NCBI RefSeq assembly: GCF_017599305.1
Contig: NZ_JAGFWR010000001.1
Span: 434,001-498,000 of the forward strand
DNA length: 64,000 nucleotides
From: Micromonospora antibiotica
GTDB lineage: Bacteria > Actinomycetota > Actinomycetes > Mycobacteriales > Micromonosporaceae
Direction of reading: 5' to 3'
This document shows positions 42,244 to 52,606 of the stretch, in pieces. Position 1 is the first letter of the stretch, and every line of letters begins with the position of its first letter. The position numbers were made by a program, and so were the translations under genes. Under the pieces are notes generated by a model. That model was given only the letters and a program-made list of their open reading frames with translations, searched no databases and had not been told where the DNA came from.

Positions 42244-42456
42244 TCAGCGGTAGTCGTCCTCGTCGGCGGTGACCACCCGGGCCTGCTCCATCGCGTCCCA
42301 GTCGTCGACCTCCAGCCCCCGGTGCGGCTCCGCGTCGGTCTCGTCCGGACCGACCACGGCGGCCTGCTCGACCGCGTCGGCCGGCTCGGCCTCCGGGTCG
42401 CGTTCCTGCGGGTCGAGGTGGTCGCTCGGGGTGAAGTCCTCGTGGGGCTGACCCAT
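42244..42456 (-). CDS. Small acidic protein of unknown function
   Basis: The 70-residue, very acidic, unstructured-looking protein begins MGQPHEDFTPSDHLDPQE. It contains two related segments, DAVEQAAVVGPDE and DAMEQARVVTADE, an internal repeat. The motif may be a short docking element. GGGAGG lies six bases before ATG 42456, which fixes the start inside a longer upstream frame. It lies ahead of the LPITG genes on the same strand but 103 bases away. Confidence 0.65.
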   Translation of the reverse strand: MGQPHEDFTPSDHLDPQERDPEAEPADAVEQAAVVGPDETDAEPHRGLEVDDWDAMEQARVVTADEDDYR

Positions 42457-42580
42457 CGTCCCTCCCTGGTGCCGGCGGCCTGTCCACCCCACCGTACGGG
42501 CTGGTGGCGGAGGTCGCCCGGTGGGCGCGGGAACGCGGGAACGTCCCACCGGGGACGTCGGGTGGTGTCAGGATGGGTCG

Positions 42581-42964
42581 GTGGGCTTCCTGATCCGACT
42601 GGTGATCACGGCGATCGCGCTGTGGGTCACCACGCTGATCGTGCCCGGGGTCGACGTCACCGGGCGCAACGGCGCGAACACCGCGCTCACCCTGCTGGTG
42701 GTGGCGCTGATCTTCGGCGTCGTCAACGCGGTCCTCAAGCCGGTGATCAAGGTGGTCGGCTGCGTGTTCTACCTGCTCACCCTCGGGTTGTTCGCGCTGG
42801 TGGTGAACGCCCTGCTGTTCATGCTGACCGATTGGCTCGCGCGCGCCCTCGACCTGCCGTTCCGGGTGGACGGTTTCTGGGCCGCCTTCTGGGGGGCCAT
42901 CGTGATGGCCGTGGTGACCTGGTTGATCAGTGTCGCCGTACCGGACCGGTGGGAGCGCCGGTGA
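42581..42964 (+). CDS. Phage-holin-family (superfamily IV-like) small membrane protein
   Basis: The 127-residue protein has four membrane helices, starting VGFLIRLVITAIALWVTTLI. The segments VVNAVLKPVIKVVGCVFYLLTLGLF and LVVNALLFMLTDWLARAL are typical of the four-helix family, labelled phage holin but widely found in cellular genomes. No lytic gene is nearby, so a housekeeping membrane role is likelier than lysis. GTG 42581 has AGGA about eight bases before it. A hairpin at 42970-42987 follows the stop. Confidence 0.75.
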   Translation: MGFLIRLVITAIALWVTTLIVPGVDVTGRNGANTALTLLVVALIFGVVNAVLKPVIKVVGCVFYLLTLGLFALVVNALLFMLTDWLARALDLPFRVDGFWAAFWGAIVMAVVTWLISVAVPDRWERR

Positions 42965-42969
42965 GCCGA

Positions 42970-42987
42970 CCGGTGGACGGCCACCGG
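42970..42987 (+). terminator. Stem-loop after the holin-family gene
   Basis: CCGGTGG and CCACCGG pair around ACGG, five bases after the stop. The gap to fbaA also contains its promoter. Confidence 0.5.
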
Positions 42988-43107
42988 GGCGGTGGTGCCC
43001 GCCGTCGCCTCCTGCGGGATACTGCCGACGGTGGACAGCGCGGTCCGGCGCACCGATGGAAGTCAGCGGCCAGCGCGGCCGAGAGCGGTAAGTAAGGAGC
43101 TTTTCAC

Positions 43108-44130
<1,023 letters not shown>

Positions 44131-44148
44131 CCCTTCCGCGTATCCGCC

Positions 44149-44182
44149 GACGGCCGGCTCCCCGCCCGGGGAGCCGGCCGTC
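44149..44182. terminator. fbaA terminator hairpin
   Basis: The arms GACGGCCGGCTCCCC and GGGGAGCCGGCCGTC are perfect over 15 bases around a GCCC loop, 19 bases after the stop. It also ends the convergent transcript from the LOG-like gene. Confidence 0.8.
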
Positions 44183-44210
44183 AGTGTCGCGGCGGTGACC
44201 GGGACGGACC

Positions 44211-45416
44211 TCAGCCGGTCGCGGTGAGCACCCGGACGGCCTCGTGGACGTCGTCGGTGAGGTGGATGCTGGCGGACAGGTCACCGGCCGGCGACCCGGC
44301 GAACAGTGGGCGCAGCAGCGACTCGATCGGCAACTCCCGGGTCCAGTACGCCTGGTCGAGGAAGACGTACGCCCCGCTCGCGCCGTCCGTGCCGTAGTAC
44401 GTCTTCGTCGCCGCCTGGAACACCTCCTGCACGGTGCCGGCCCGGCCGGGCGCGAAGACGATCCCGCCCCGGGCCAGCCGCAGGATGGTGTCCTCCCGGA
44501 TGGCGTTGGAGAAGTACTTGGCGATCCGCCCGGCGAACAGGTTCGCCGGCTCGTGCCCGTACAACCAGGTGGGGATGGCCAGCCCGCCGGAGCGGGCCCA
44601 GTCCAGGCCGGGGCCGCGCTGCTGCGGCACGGTGGCGACGTAACGGTCCCGCACCGCCAGCGCGGCGGCCGTGTACCGGTCGTGATCGGTGAAGTCGGGG
44701 GCCACCGCCAGGAGGTCGATCGCGGTGTCCAACTCCCGCGCCGGCCAGGCCGCCAGGAACGCGCCCAGGTTGGCCGCCTCCATCACCCCGGGGCCGCCGC
44801 CGGTCACCACCAGCCGGTCGGCCCGCGCCAGCTCCCAGCCCAGCACCGCCGCCATCCGGTACGGCACACTGCCGCGCGGCACCGCGTGCCCACCCATCAC
44901 CCCCACCACCGACTGCGGCCCGTGGGTGGCGAGCCAGGTCCGGGTCGCGTCGGCCAGGGCGTTGTCCACCCCGTGGTCGTGCAACCGCTGCCCGAGCGCC
45001 TCCTTCACGTCCGGCAGCGCGCCACCGTGGGCGCGGAAGTGCTCGTAGACCCGGGTGTCGTACATCCCGGCGAACCCGCCGTCGGCGAACCCCTCGGCCA
45101 GGTCGGTCGGGGTGTACAGGTGGGCCGGCTGGGTCGGGTAGGGCAGGCCGGAGAAGGGCGGCACCACGTTCGCCCCGCGCCGGACCAGGTCCGCGCCGAC
45201 CTCCCGGCCGGCGAACCGGCAACCCACGAAGAGGGTCCCGGTCACCTCCGTGGCGGTCAGGTCGGGAACCGGATCGAGGTCGAGGCGCAGCCCCTGCACG
45301 GTCAACCCGGCGAGGCTGCCGGCGACCAGGTGCCGGTCGAACTCGGCCCGGGTCTCGATCTCGTCATGACTGGTGTCGTGCGGCGCGATGACGTCCGCGG
45401 GAGGTGGGGTCGGCAC
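44211..45416 (-). CDS. LOG-family nucleotide monophosphate nucleosidase-like protein
   Basis: This is a 401-residue protein. The Rossmann-like core carries VVTGGGPGVMEAAN, and FAPGRAGTVQEVFQA stands for the PGGxGTxxE motif with Arg in place of the second Gly. LOG proteins release ribose 5-phosphate from nucleoside monophosphates. This form is longer than the plant or 200-residue bacterial type; an N-terminal third precedes the core, somewhat like PpnN. GTG 45416 is chosen because it is the first in-frame start after the hairpin, but the frame stays open to ATG 45569. It is convergent with fbaA. Confidence 0.65.
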   Translation of the reverse strand: MPTPPPADVIAPHDTSHDEIETRAEFDRHLVAGSLAGLTVQGLRLDLDPVPDLTATEVTGTLFVGCRFAGREVGADLVRRGANVVPPFSGLPYPTQPAHLYTPTDLAEGFADGGFAGMYDTRVYEHFRAHGGALPDVKEALGQRLHDHGVDNALADATRTWLATHGPQSVVGVMGGHAVPRGSVPYRMAAVLGWELARADRLVVTGGGPGVMEAANLGAFLAAWPARELDTAIDLLAVAPDFTDHDRYTAAALAVRDRYVATVPQQRGPGLDWARSGGLAIPTWLYGHEPANLFAGRIAKYFSNAIREDTILRLARGGIVFAPGRAGTVQEVFQAATKTYYGTDGASGAYVFLDQAYWTRELPIESLLRPLFAGSPAGDLSASIHLTDDVHEAVRVLTATG

Positions 45417-45768
45417 CCCGCCATCCTGCCCCCACCCCGCCACCCCCGCGCGGCGGCAGGGGCACCGACGACAGGAGCCCGGCGACCGAGGTCGCCGGGC
45501 TCCTGCGTAACCGGGTCCTGGGGAGGCTCCGGACCAATAGTTGTAGTGGAAAATATCTTCGTGCGGCATGGGCCGCAGGGTCGACCGGCGGGACCGCTGG
45601 GGTGGATCGCCCGAGCCGCGCGGGTCGCCGGTGCGACCGCAGGGCCGGTACGGATGGCCGAGGGTTCACCCGACAGGGTCCCGGGCGTGACGTAGACCTC
45701 CACCGTTCAGCCACCGTATGCACCCGACCCCCTCGCGCGGTGCAGGGCGAAGCGGGTTGAATGGGGCG
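45417..45768. promoter_or_regulatory. Divergent leader region with a perfect 16-base hairpin
   Basis: This 352-base region separates the LOG-like gene from the DUF3151 gene. It holds a hairpin at 45472-45505 and an AT-rich stretch near 45535-45562. On the minus strand that stretch reads as an in-frame peptide start, MPHEDIFHYNYW. An attenuator-like leader for the LOG-like gene is possible. The 45570-45768 part shows no convincing gene. Confidence 0.4.
45472..45505. terminator. 16-base-pair hairpin in the LOG leader
   Basis: CAGGAGCCCGGCGACC and GGTCGCCGGGCTCCTG are perfectly complementary with a two-base centre. It lies about 55 bases before the chosen LOG start and 30 bases after the AT-rich element on the minus strand. 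Confidence 0.6.
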
Positions 45769-46197
45769 ATGCAGAACCTGTTGCCTGAGCCTCCGGCCAC
45801 CCTCCTGCCCGCGCACGACGACGCGGACGCCGCGCTGGCCACCGCCGCCGAGCACGGCACCGACGAGGCGTACGCCGAGGTCGCGGCCCGCTTTCCCACC
45901 CACAGCGCGGCCTGGGCGGCCCTGGCCACCCGTGCCCTCGACGGCGGTCAGGTGATCGCCGCGTACGCGTACGCCCGCACCGGCTACCACCGTGGCCTGG
46001 ACCAGTTGCGGCGCAGCGGCTGGAAGGGGCACGGCCCGGTCCCGTGGTCGCACGCCCCGAACCAGGGCTTCCTGCGCTGCCTCTACGTCCTGTCCCGGGC
46101 CGCCGGGGAGATCGGCGAGGCGGACGAGGCCGCCCGGTGCGCCCAGTTCCTCCGCGACTGCGACCCGGCGGCCGGGGACGCCCTCGCCAGCGCCTGA
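45769..46197 (+). CDS. DUF3151 family protein
   Basis: This is a 142-residue protein of alpha-helical character, starting MQNLLPEPPATLLPA. It contains DEAYAEVAARFPTHSAAWAALATRAL, VIAAYAYARTGYHRGLDQLRRSGWKGHGPVPW and NQGFLRCLYVLSRAAGEIGE, a TPR-like pattern typical of DUF3151. Members are present in most actinobacteria near fba and purA, as in Mycobacterium. Its biochemical role is unknown. ATG 45769 lies close to GGGGCG with no strong ribosome site; the upstream frame is not coding-like. Confidence 0.85.
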   Translation: MQNLLPEPPATLLPAHDDADAALATAAEHGTDEAYAEVAARFPTHSAAWAALATRALDGGQVIAAYAYARTGYHRGLDQLRRSGWKGHGPVPWSHAPNQGFLRCLYVLSRAAGEIGEADEAARCAQFLRDCDPAAGDALASA

Positions 46198-46211
46198 CCG
46201 GCCGGTCGACG

Positions 46212-46249
46212 CCGGCCCGCCCCCGACAAGTCCGTGCGGGGTGGGCCGG
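46212..46249. terminator. Terminator between DUF3151 and the EspI-like gene
   Basis: CCGGCCCGCCCC and GGGGTGGGCCGG pair with one G-T wobble around an 11-14 base loop. It lies between convergent genes. Confidence 0.5.
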
Positions 46250-46269
46250 TGCCGACGGTTACGGGCCGC

Positions 46270-48603
46270 TCAGAGCCCCTCGGCCACCGCTGCGGCGATC
46301 TTCAACCAGGCGTCCCGGGTGGCCGAGGAGAGCCCGCCGTACCGGATCGGCTCACCGGTGTCGATCAGCCGCTCGTACGGTGCGAGCAGCACCGCCCTGG
46401 TCCGGGCGGCGAAGTGTTCCTGGATGGCCGGCAGGTCGATCTCCTTGCGCGACGGTGGCATCGACACCACCGTCACCGCCTGCCGGACGAGCCGGTGCCG
46501 GCCGCTCTGTTCCAGGTGGTCGAGCATCCGGGCGGCCGTCTCCGCCGAGTCGTTCCGGGCCGACATGGTGACCACCAACTGGTCGGTGGCGTCCATCGCG
46601 GCCTGCCAGTTCTGCGCCCGGACGTTGTTCCCGGTGTCCACGAAGATCAGCTTGTAGAACCGGCTCACCACCTCGCGGATCTCGGCGAACGCCGCCGCCG
46701 TCAGCATCTCGCCCCCGGTGGCCGACTCGTCCGAGGCGAGCACGTCGAACATCCCCTCGCCCTGCGAGCGGACGTACTGCGACAGGTCCCCGATCCGGCC
46801 GTGCGGCCCCTGGAACTGCCCGAGGTCACGCAGCATGTCCCGGACCGTCCGGGAGTGGAAGTCCTGCTGCGCCCGCATCCCCAGGGTGCCCTGGGTCTCG
46901 TTGTTGTCCCAGGCCAGCACGTAACCGCCGCGCTTCTGTCCGAAGGTCATGGCGAGCAGCAGGATGGCCACCGTCTTGCCGGCGCCGCCCTTGGGGTTGA
47001 CCACGGTCACCTGGCGCAGCCCGCCGAAGTTGCGGCGCACCATCTCGATGTCCCGCTTCACCTCCTGCTCGTGCTGCCCCGGCGGGAGTTTCACCAGGCC
47101 GATCCGGTTGACCACGGCCCGTACGCCCATCGTGGCGATCGGGTCGGCTGGCCGGATCTGCCGACGGCGGGCGAAGTCCTCGGCGGTCGGCGCGATCCCG
47201 CTGTCCGGTGACCAGCCCAGCTCCGGGTAGCCCACCGGGTCGGGATAGGCCGCCGAGGGCCCGGCGGCCGGTGCCGTCCCGGCCGGCGGGGGCTGCTCCG
47301 GCCACGACGACCGGTGCCAGCCGCCGGGCACCTGCGGTCCGGGCAGCAGGCCGGATTCCCCGGGACCCGTCACCCCGGGCCGGGCCGGTCCGGGAGTTGC
47401 GGGTCCGGTCGGTTCGGGGCCGTGGGTGGCGGGTCCGGGAGTTGCGGGTCCGGTCGGTCCGGGGCCGTGGGCGGCCGGGCCGGGAGTTGCGGGTCCGGTC
47501 GGTCCGGGGCCGTGGGCGGCCGGTCCGGGAGTTGCGGGCCCGGCTGGCCCGGGGCCGTGGGCGGCCGGGCCGGTCGACCCTGGGCCGTGAGCGGCCGGTC
47601 CGGGCGTGGCCGGCGCGGAGGCGGTCGGGTCGAGCGCGTCCGGTCCGGCCTCGTCCGCCGCGTGGCGCTCCGGCCCGAGGCGTTCCGGGCCGGGATAGGT
47701 CGGGCCGGGATGGGTCGGGCTGAGGTGCTCCGGCTCGGGGAAGGTCGGGCCGAGGTGCTCCGGGTCGGGGTGGGCCGGATCGGATGCGGCGGTATGGCCG
47801 GGCCCGGGTCCGGCGGGGCCGAGATCCGCGTCGGGGGCGGTGGGCCTCGGCGGCGGTCCGGCAGCGGTCGGGGTCGACTCCTCGACGCCGACCGCGAGTC
47901 GCTGGGGCGGCAGCGCCCAGGGCGACTCGCCTCGGCCTGCGGGCTGTGCCGGCACCGCCGCCACGACTGCCGCCGCCTCCGGTCCGGGCTCCTGGACCGG
48001 GGTGGATCTCGGCCGCTGGAGGGGCCCGAACCTGCCGAGATTCCACTCGGTCGGGTCAGTGCCGTGCGCCACGACGGTCGCGTTACGCGCAGGGGACGGC
48101 GGGGCTGGGTGGGGTGGGCCGTCGGGCGGGTCCGTGGGCGCCGACGGAGCAGCCCCCCGGGCCGGGCCGGGCGGCGGCACCGGTGGGCCGGCGAGCGACG
48201 GATCCAGCGAGAAGGGCAGGTCGATGTCCACCCGCCCGGACCGGCCCGTCGCCGCCCGCCCGGGTGGGTCGTCGTACCTCGGCGGGTCGTCGTACCTCGG
48301 CGGGTCGTCGTATCCCGGGGGGACGTCGTATCCCGGGGGGAGGGCGGGGGTGGGGGTGGGGGTCGGTTCCGGGTGGGTGGGCGTCCAACCGTCACCGGGT
48401 GGGGCCCAACCACCGTCGGCCGGCGTCGGCGTCACCTCCGCCGCGAGCGACGGGTACGCCGTCGGCGGGAAGACCGGCGGGGGTTCACCGGCCCAGTGCG
48501 GCACCGGTTCGGTCGGGTCGGGCGGCCAGAGCGGTTCGATGTCCCGCTCCGGCACCGGCGGCTGGCCGGGCAGTCCTGCCCGGTCGGCGTTGTCGTCCAC
48601 CAC
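46270..48603 (-). CDS. Proline-rich MinD/ParA-like ATPase (EspI-like)
   Basis: The 777-residue protein has a disordered N-terminal part (about 1-515) very rich in Pro, Gly, Ala and His. It contains tandem PGPAAHGPGPTGPAT units encoded around 47390-47600. The C-terminal ATPase carries NPKGGAGKTVAILL as deviant Walker A, DNNETQGTLG after it and LIFVDTGNNVRAQNW as Walker B. The layout resembles EspI of type VII secretion systems and the SCO5717-type growth regulators. No ESX genes are adjacent. GTG 48603 follows GGGGAGGAG. Length differences in the repeats are likely between strains. Confidence 0.78.
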   Translation of the reverse strand: MVDDNADRAGLPGQPPVPERDIEPLWPPDPTEPVPHWAGEPPPVFPPTAYPSLAAEVTPTPADGGWAPPGDGWTPTHPEPTPTPTPALPPGYDVPPGYDDPPRYDDPPRYDDPPGRAATGRSGRVDIDLPFSLDPSLAGPPVPPPGPARGAAPSAPTDPPDGPPHPAPPSPARNATVVAHGTDPTEWNLGRFGPLQRPRSTPVQEPGPEAAAVVAAVPAQPAGRGESPWALPPQRLAVGVEESTPTAAGPPPRPTAPDADLGPAGPGPGHTAASDPAHPDPEHLGPTFPEPEHLSPTHPGPTYPGPERLGPERHAADEAGPDALDPTASAPATPGPAAHGPGSTGPAAHGPGPAGPATPGPAAHGPGPTGPATPGPAAHGPGPTGPATPGPATHGPEPTGPATPGPARPGVTGPGESGLLPGPQVPGGWHRSSWPEQPPPAGTAPAAGPSAAYPDPVGYPELGWSPDSGIAPTAEDFARRRQIRPADPIATMGVRAVVNRIGLVKLPPGQHEQEVKRDIEMVRRNFGGLRQVTVVNPKGGAGKTVAILLLAMTFGQKRGGYVLAWDNNETQGTLGMRAQQDFHSRTVRDMLRDLGQFQGPHGRIGDLSQYVRSQGEGMFDVLASDESATGGEMLTAAAFAEIREVVSRFYKLIFVDTGNNVRAQNWQAAMDATDQLVVTMSARNDSAETAARMLDHLEQSGRHRLVRQAVTVVSMPPSRKEIDLPAIQEHFAARTRAVLLAPYERLIDTGEPIRYGGLSSATRDAWLKIAAAVAEGL

Positions 48604-48634
48604 GGCTCCTCCCCATTCCTCCCGCCGAGGATAG

Positions 48635-51106
<2,472 letters not shown>

Positions 51107-51167
51107 CCCCGCCCCCTCCCCCCCCCGGCCCCCTCCCCACCCCCCGTCGCGGTCCCGCTCCGCCCTC
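51107..51167. other. C-rich tract after purA
   Basis: The + strand has runs of three to nine C between 51107 and 51147. The complementary strand therefore has G runs. No gene is present. It borders palindromic element copy 3. Confidence 0.6.
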
Positions 51168-51227
51168 GGTGATCAAGAGGTTTGCGTCACGGATTGGCCT
51201 TTCGTTGACGTAAAGCTCTTGATCACC
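51168..51227. repeat. Palindromic element, copy 3
   Basis: The left arm GGTGATCAAGAGGTTTGCGT is intact. The right arm ends AAGCTCTTGATCACC with one G-T wobble and one mismatch against the left. Length 60. It is 61 bases after the purA stop and just before the DnaA-box-like cluster. Confidence 0.88.
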
Positions 51228-51264
51228 TGTGGAAACCCGGGGGTTGTCCACAGGGTTATCCACA
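51228..51264. promoter_or_regulatory. Cluster of three DnaA-box-like sequences
   Basis: TTGTCCACA at 51244-51252 matches the actinobacterial DnaA box and TTATCCACA at 51256-51264 matches the strict E. coli box, separated by three bases. An inverted TGTGGAAA occurs at 51228-51235. They could titrate DnaA or regulate the adjacent gene. No dnaA or dnaN is near, so it is not evidently the origin. Confidence 0.55.
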
Positions 51265-51307
51265 GGGGTGGAAGTGGGGGTGGGTGGGGCGTGAGGGTGG
51301 CGGGGTG

Positions 51308-52252
51308 ATGCCGCTCGAAATTCTCCGTCGGATCGCCCTCAGGCAGGACGGGATGGTCACCACGACGCAGGCCCTCGCGGCCGGGCTGACCCGGGACCAT
51401 GTCCGGCAGCTCTGCCGCTCCGGCCGGTGGATGCGGCTGTCCCGTGGCTGCTACGCGCCCACCGGGCGGCCACCGGACGCGGTCGCCCGGCGGGCCCGCA
51501 TCCGGGCGGCAGTGACGAGCCTCGGCCCCGACGCCTTCGCCGTCCTCGACAGCGCCCTCCTGCTGCACGACATCGCCGGGCCACGCCGACCCGCGGTCCA
51601 CGTCTCGGTGCCGGTGGACCGACCCCGACCGCAACGGCACACCGACCCCACGCTCGTCGTCCACCAGTTCACTGTGGCCCCGGGCGACCTCGCCGAGGTG
51701 GATGGCATCCTCACGACCTCGCCGTTGCGCACTGTGACGGACATGATTCTCCGGCTCGACCGGTACCCGGCGGTGTCCGTGCTCGACTCGGCACTGAACC
51801 GCGGACTCGTCACCCCGGAGGACCTGGCCAGCGCGCCGACGCTCATCCGGGGCCGGCGAGGTGCCCCGGCGGCCCGCAGTCACCTCGCCGAGGTGGACGG
51901 ACGCGCCCAGTCACCACTGGAGACCTGGTCACGCTTGCGTTGCGTGGACGGTGGAGTCCCGCCCGACACCCTGCAACAGGAGGTCCGGGACGAGGACGGG
52001 CACCTGCTCGGCATCGGTGACCTCGGCTGGCGGGCCGCGCGGCTGATCGCCGAGGCCGACGGTGCCGCCCCGCACGGCACCCCCGAGGCACTCTTCGCCG
52101 ACCGTCGCCGGCAGAACCGTCTGATCAACGCGGGGTGGCGGATCCTCCGCTTCACCTGGTCCGACGCGCTCCGCCCGGACTACATTCCCCACACCGTCCG
52201 CCAGGCCATGTCCCTCACCCGCACCCCGCCCCACCCCGAATCCCCACACTGA
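51308..52252 (+). CDS. AbiEi-like antitoxin-domain protein with DUF559-type C-terminus
   Basis: The 314-residue protein starts with an AbiEi-like winged helix (about 1-60; QDGMVTTTQALAAGLTRDHVRQL, RSGRWMRLSRGCY), then the AbiEi middle region. Its C-terminal segment resembles the DUF559 or Vsr-like fold (SPLETWSRLRC, DLGWRAARLIAEADGAAPHGTPEALFADRRRQNRLINAGWRILRFTW). The nuclease motif Asp and Glu-x-Asp positions are partly kept. An AbiEii-type toxin gene is not beside it, so it is an orphan. ATG 51308 follows GGCGGGGTG. Such orphans are common in actinobacteria and may be repressors or nucleases. Confidence 0.72.
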   Translation: MPLEILRRIALRQDGMVTTTQALAAGLTRDHVRQLCRSGRWMRLSRGCYAPTGRPPDAVARRARIRAAVTSLGPDAFAVLDSALLLHDIAGPRRPAVHVSVPVDRPRPQRHTDPTLVVHQFTVAPGDLAEVDGILTTSPLRTVTDMILRLDRYPAVSVLDSALNRGLVTPEDLASAPTLIRGRRGAPAARSHLAEVDGRAQSPLETWSRLRCVDGGVPPDTLQQEVRDEDGHLLGIGDLGWRAARLIAEADGAAPHGTPEALFADRRRQNRLINAGWRILRFTWSDALRPDYIPHTVRQAMSLTRTPPHPESPH

Positions 52253-52431
52253 CCCCGCTCCACTCCGGATTCCACCCACCCCGGATTCCACCAACCCCGC
52301 CGAGCCCCACCCCGGATCCACACCTCCCTCCACCCCACCGAGCCACACCCCATCGAGCCCCCACCCCATCGAGCCCCAACCCACCCCGCTGCCCTCACCC
52401 CAAACCCTCACCCGCCCTACCCGCCCTAGCC
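52253..52431. other. C-rich intergenic stretch before the repeat element
   Basis: This region is rich in CCACCCC- and GAGCCCCA-like runs (for example CATCGAGCCCC repeated) and shows no gene. It forms the C-rich side of a larger symmetric arrangement with palindromic copy 4 and the G-rich tract beyond it. Confidence 0.5.
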
Positions 52432-52491
52432 GGTGATCAAGAGGTTTGCGTCAAAGTTGATCTCTAATCTGACGCAAACCTCTTGATCACC
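52432..52491. repeat. Palindromic element, copy 4
   Basis: Arms GGTGATCAAGAGGTTTGCGT and ACGCAAACCTCTTGATCACC are perfect, around the variable centre CAAAGTTGATCTCTAATCTG. Length 60, located between the AbiEi-like gene and purD. Confidence 0.9.
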
Positions 52492-52590
52492 GGGGCGGGG
52501 CGGGGGCGAGGCGGGGCGGGGCGCGGGGGCGGGGGCGAGGCGGGGCGGGGGCGGGGTGGGGGCGAGGCACGGTGGGGTGGGGGAGGGGTG
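52492..52590 (+). promoter_or_regulatory. G-rich tract upstream of purD
   Basis: Repeated GGGGCGGGG- and GGGGCGAGG-like runs have strong quadruplex potential on the coding strand. It lies just upstream of the purD -10 region. Confidence 0.5.
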
Positions 52591-52592
52591 GG

Positions 52593-52606
52593 TAGGATTC
52601 GTCGCC
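52593..52606 (+). promoter_or_regulatory. Leaderless promoter -10 of purD
   Basis: TAGGAT (52593-52598) lies eight bases upstream of GTG 52607. No Shine-Dalgarno sequence is seen. Confidence 0.5.

Noticed and set aside
42581..42964. Prophage remnant because of the holin-family gene
   Set aside because: This family is common in cellular genomes, and no other phage gene, integrase or att repeat is near.
45302..45703. Minus-strand gene of 133 codons in the LOG leader
   Set aside because: It overlaps the LOG-like coding start in another frame and has no recognisable domain; treated as non-coding leader.
51228..51264. Chromosomal replication origin
   Set aside because: Only three DnaA-like boxes, no dnaA, dnaN, recF or gyr genes nearby and no long AT-rich unwinding region.
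51308..52252. Complete AbiE toxin-antitoxin pair
   Set aside because: No AbiEii nucleotidyltransferase gene is adjacent on either side.
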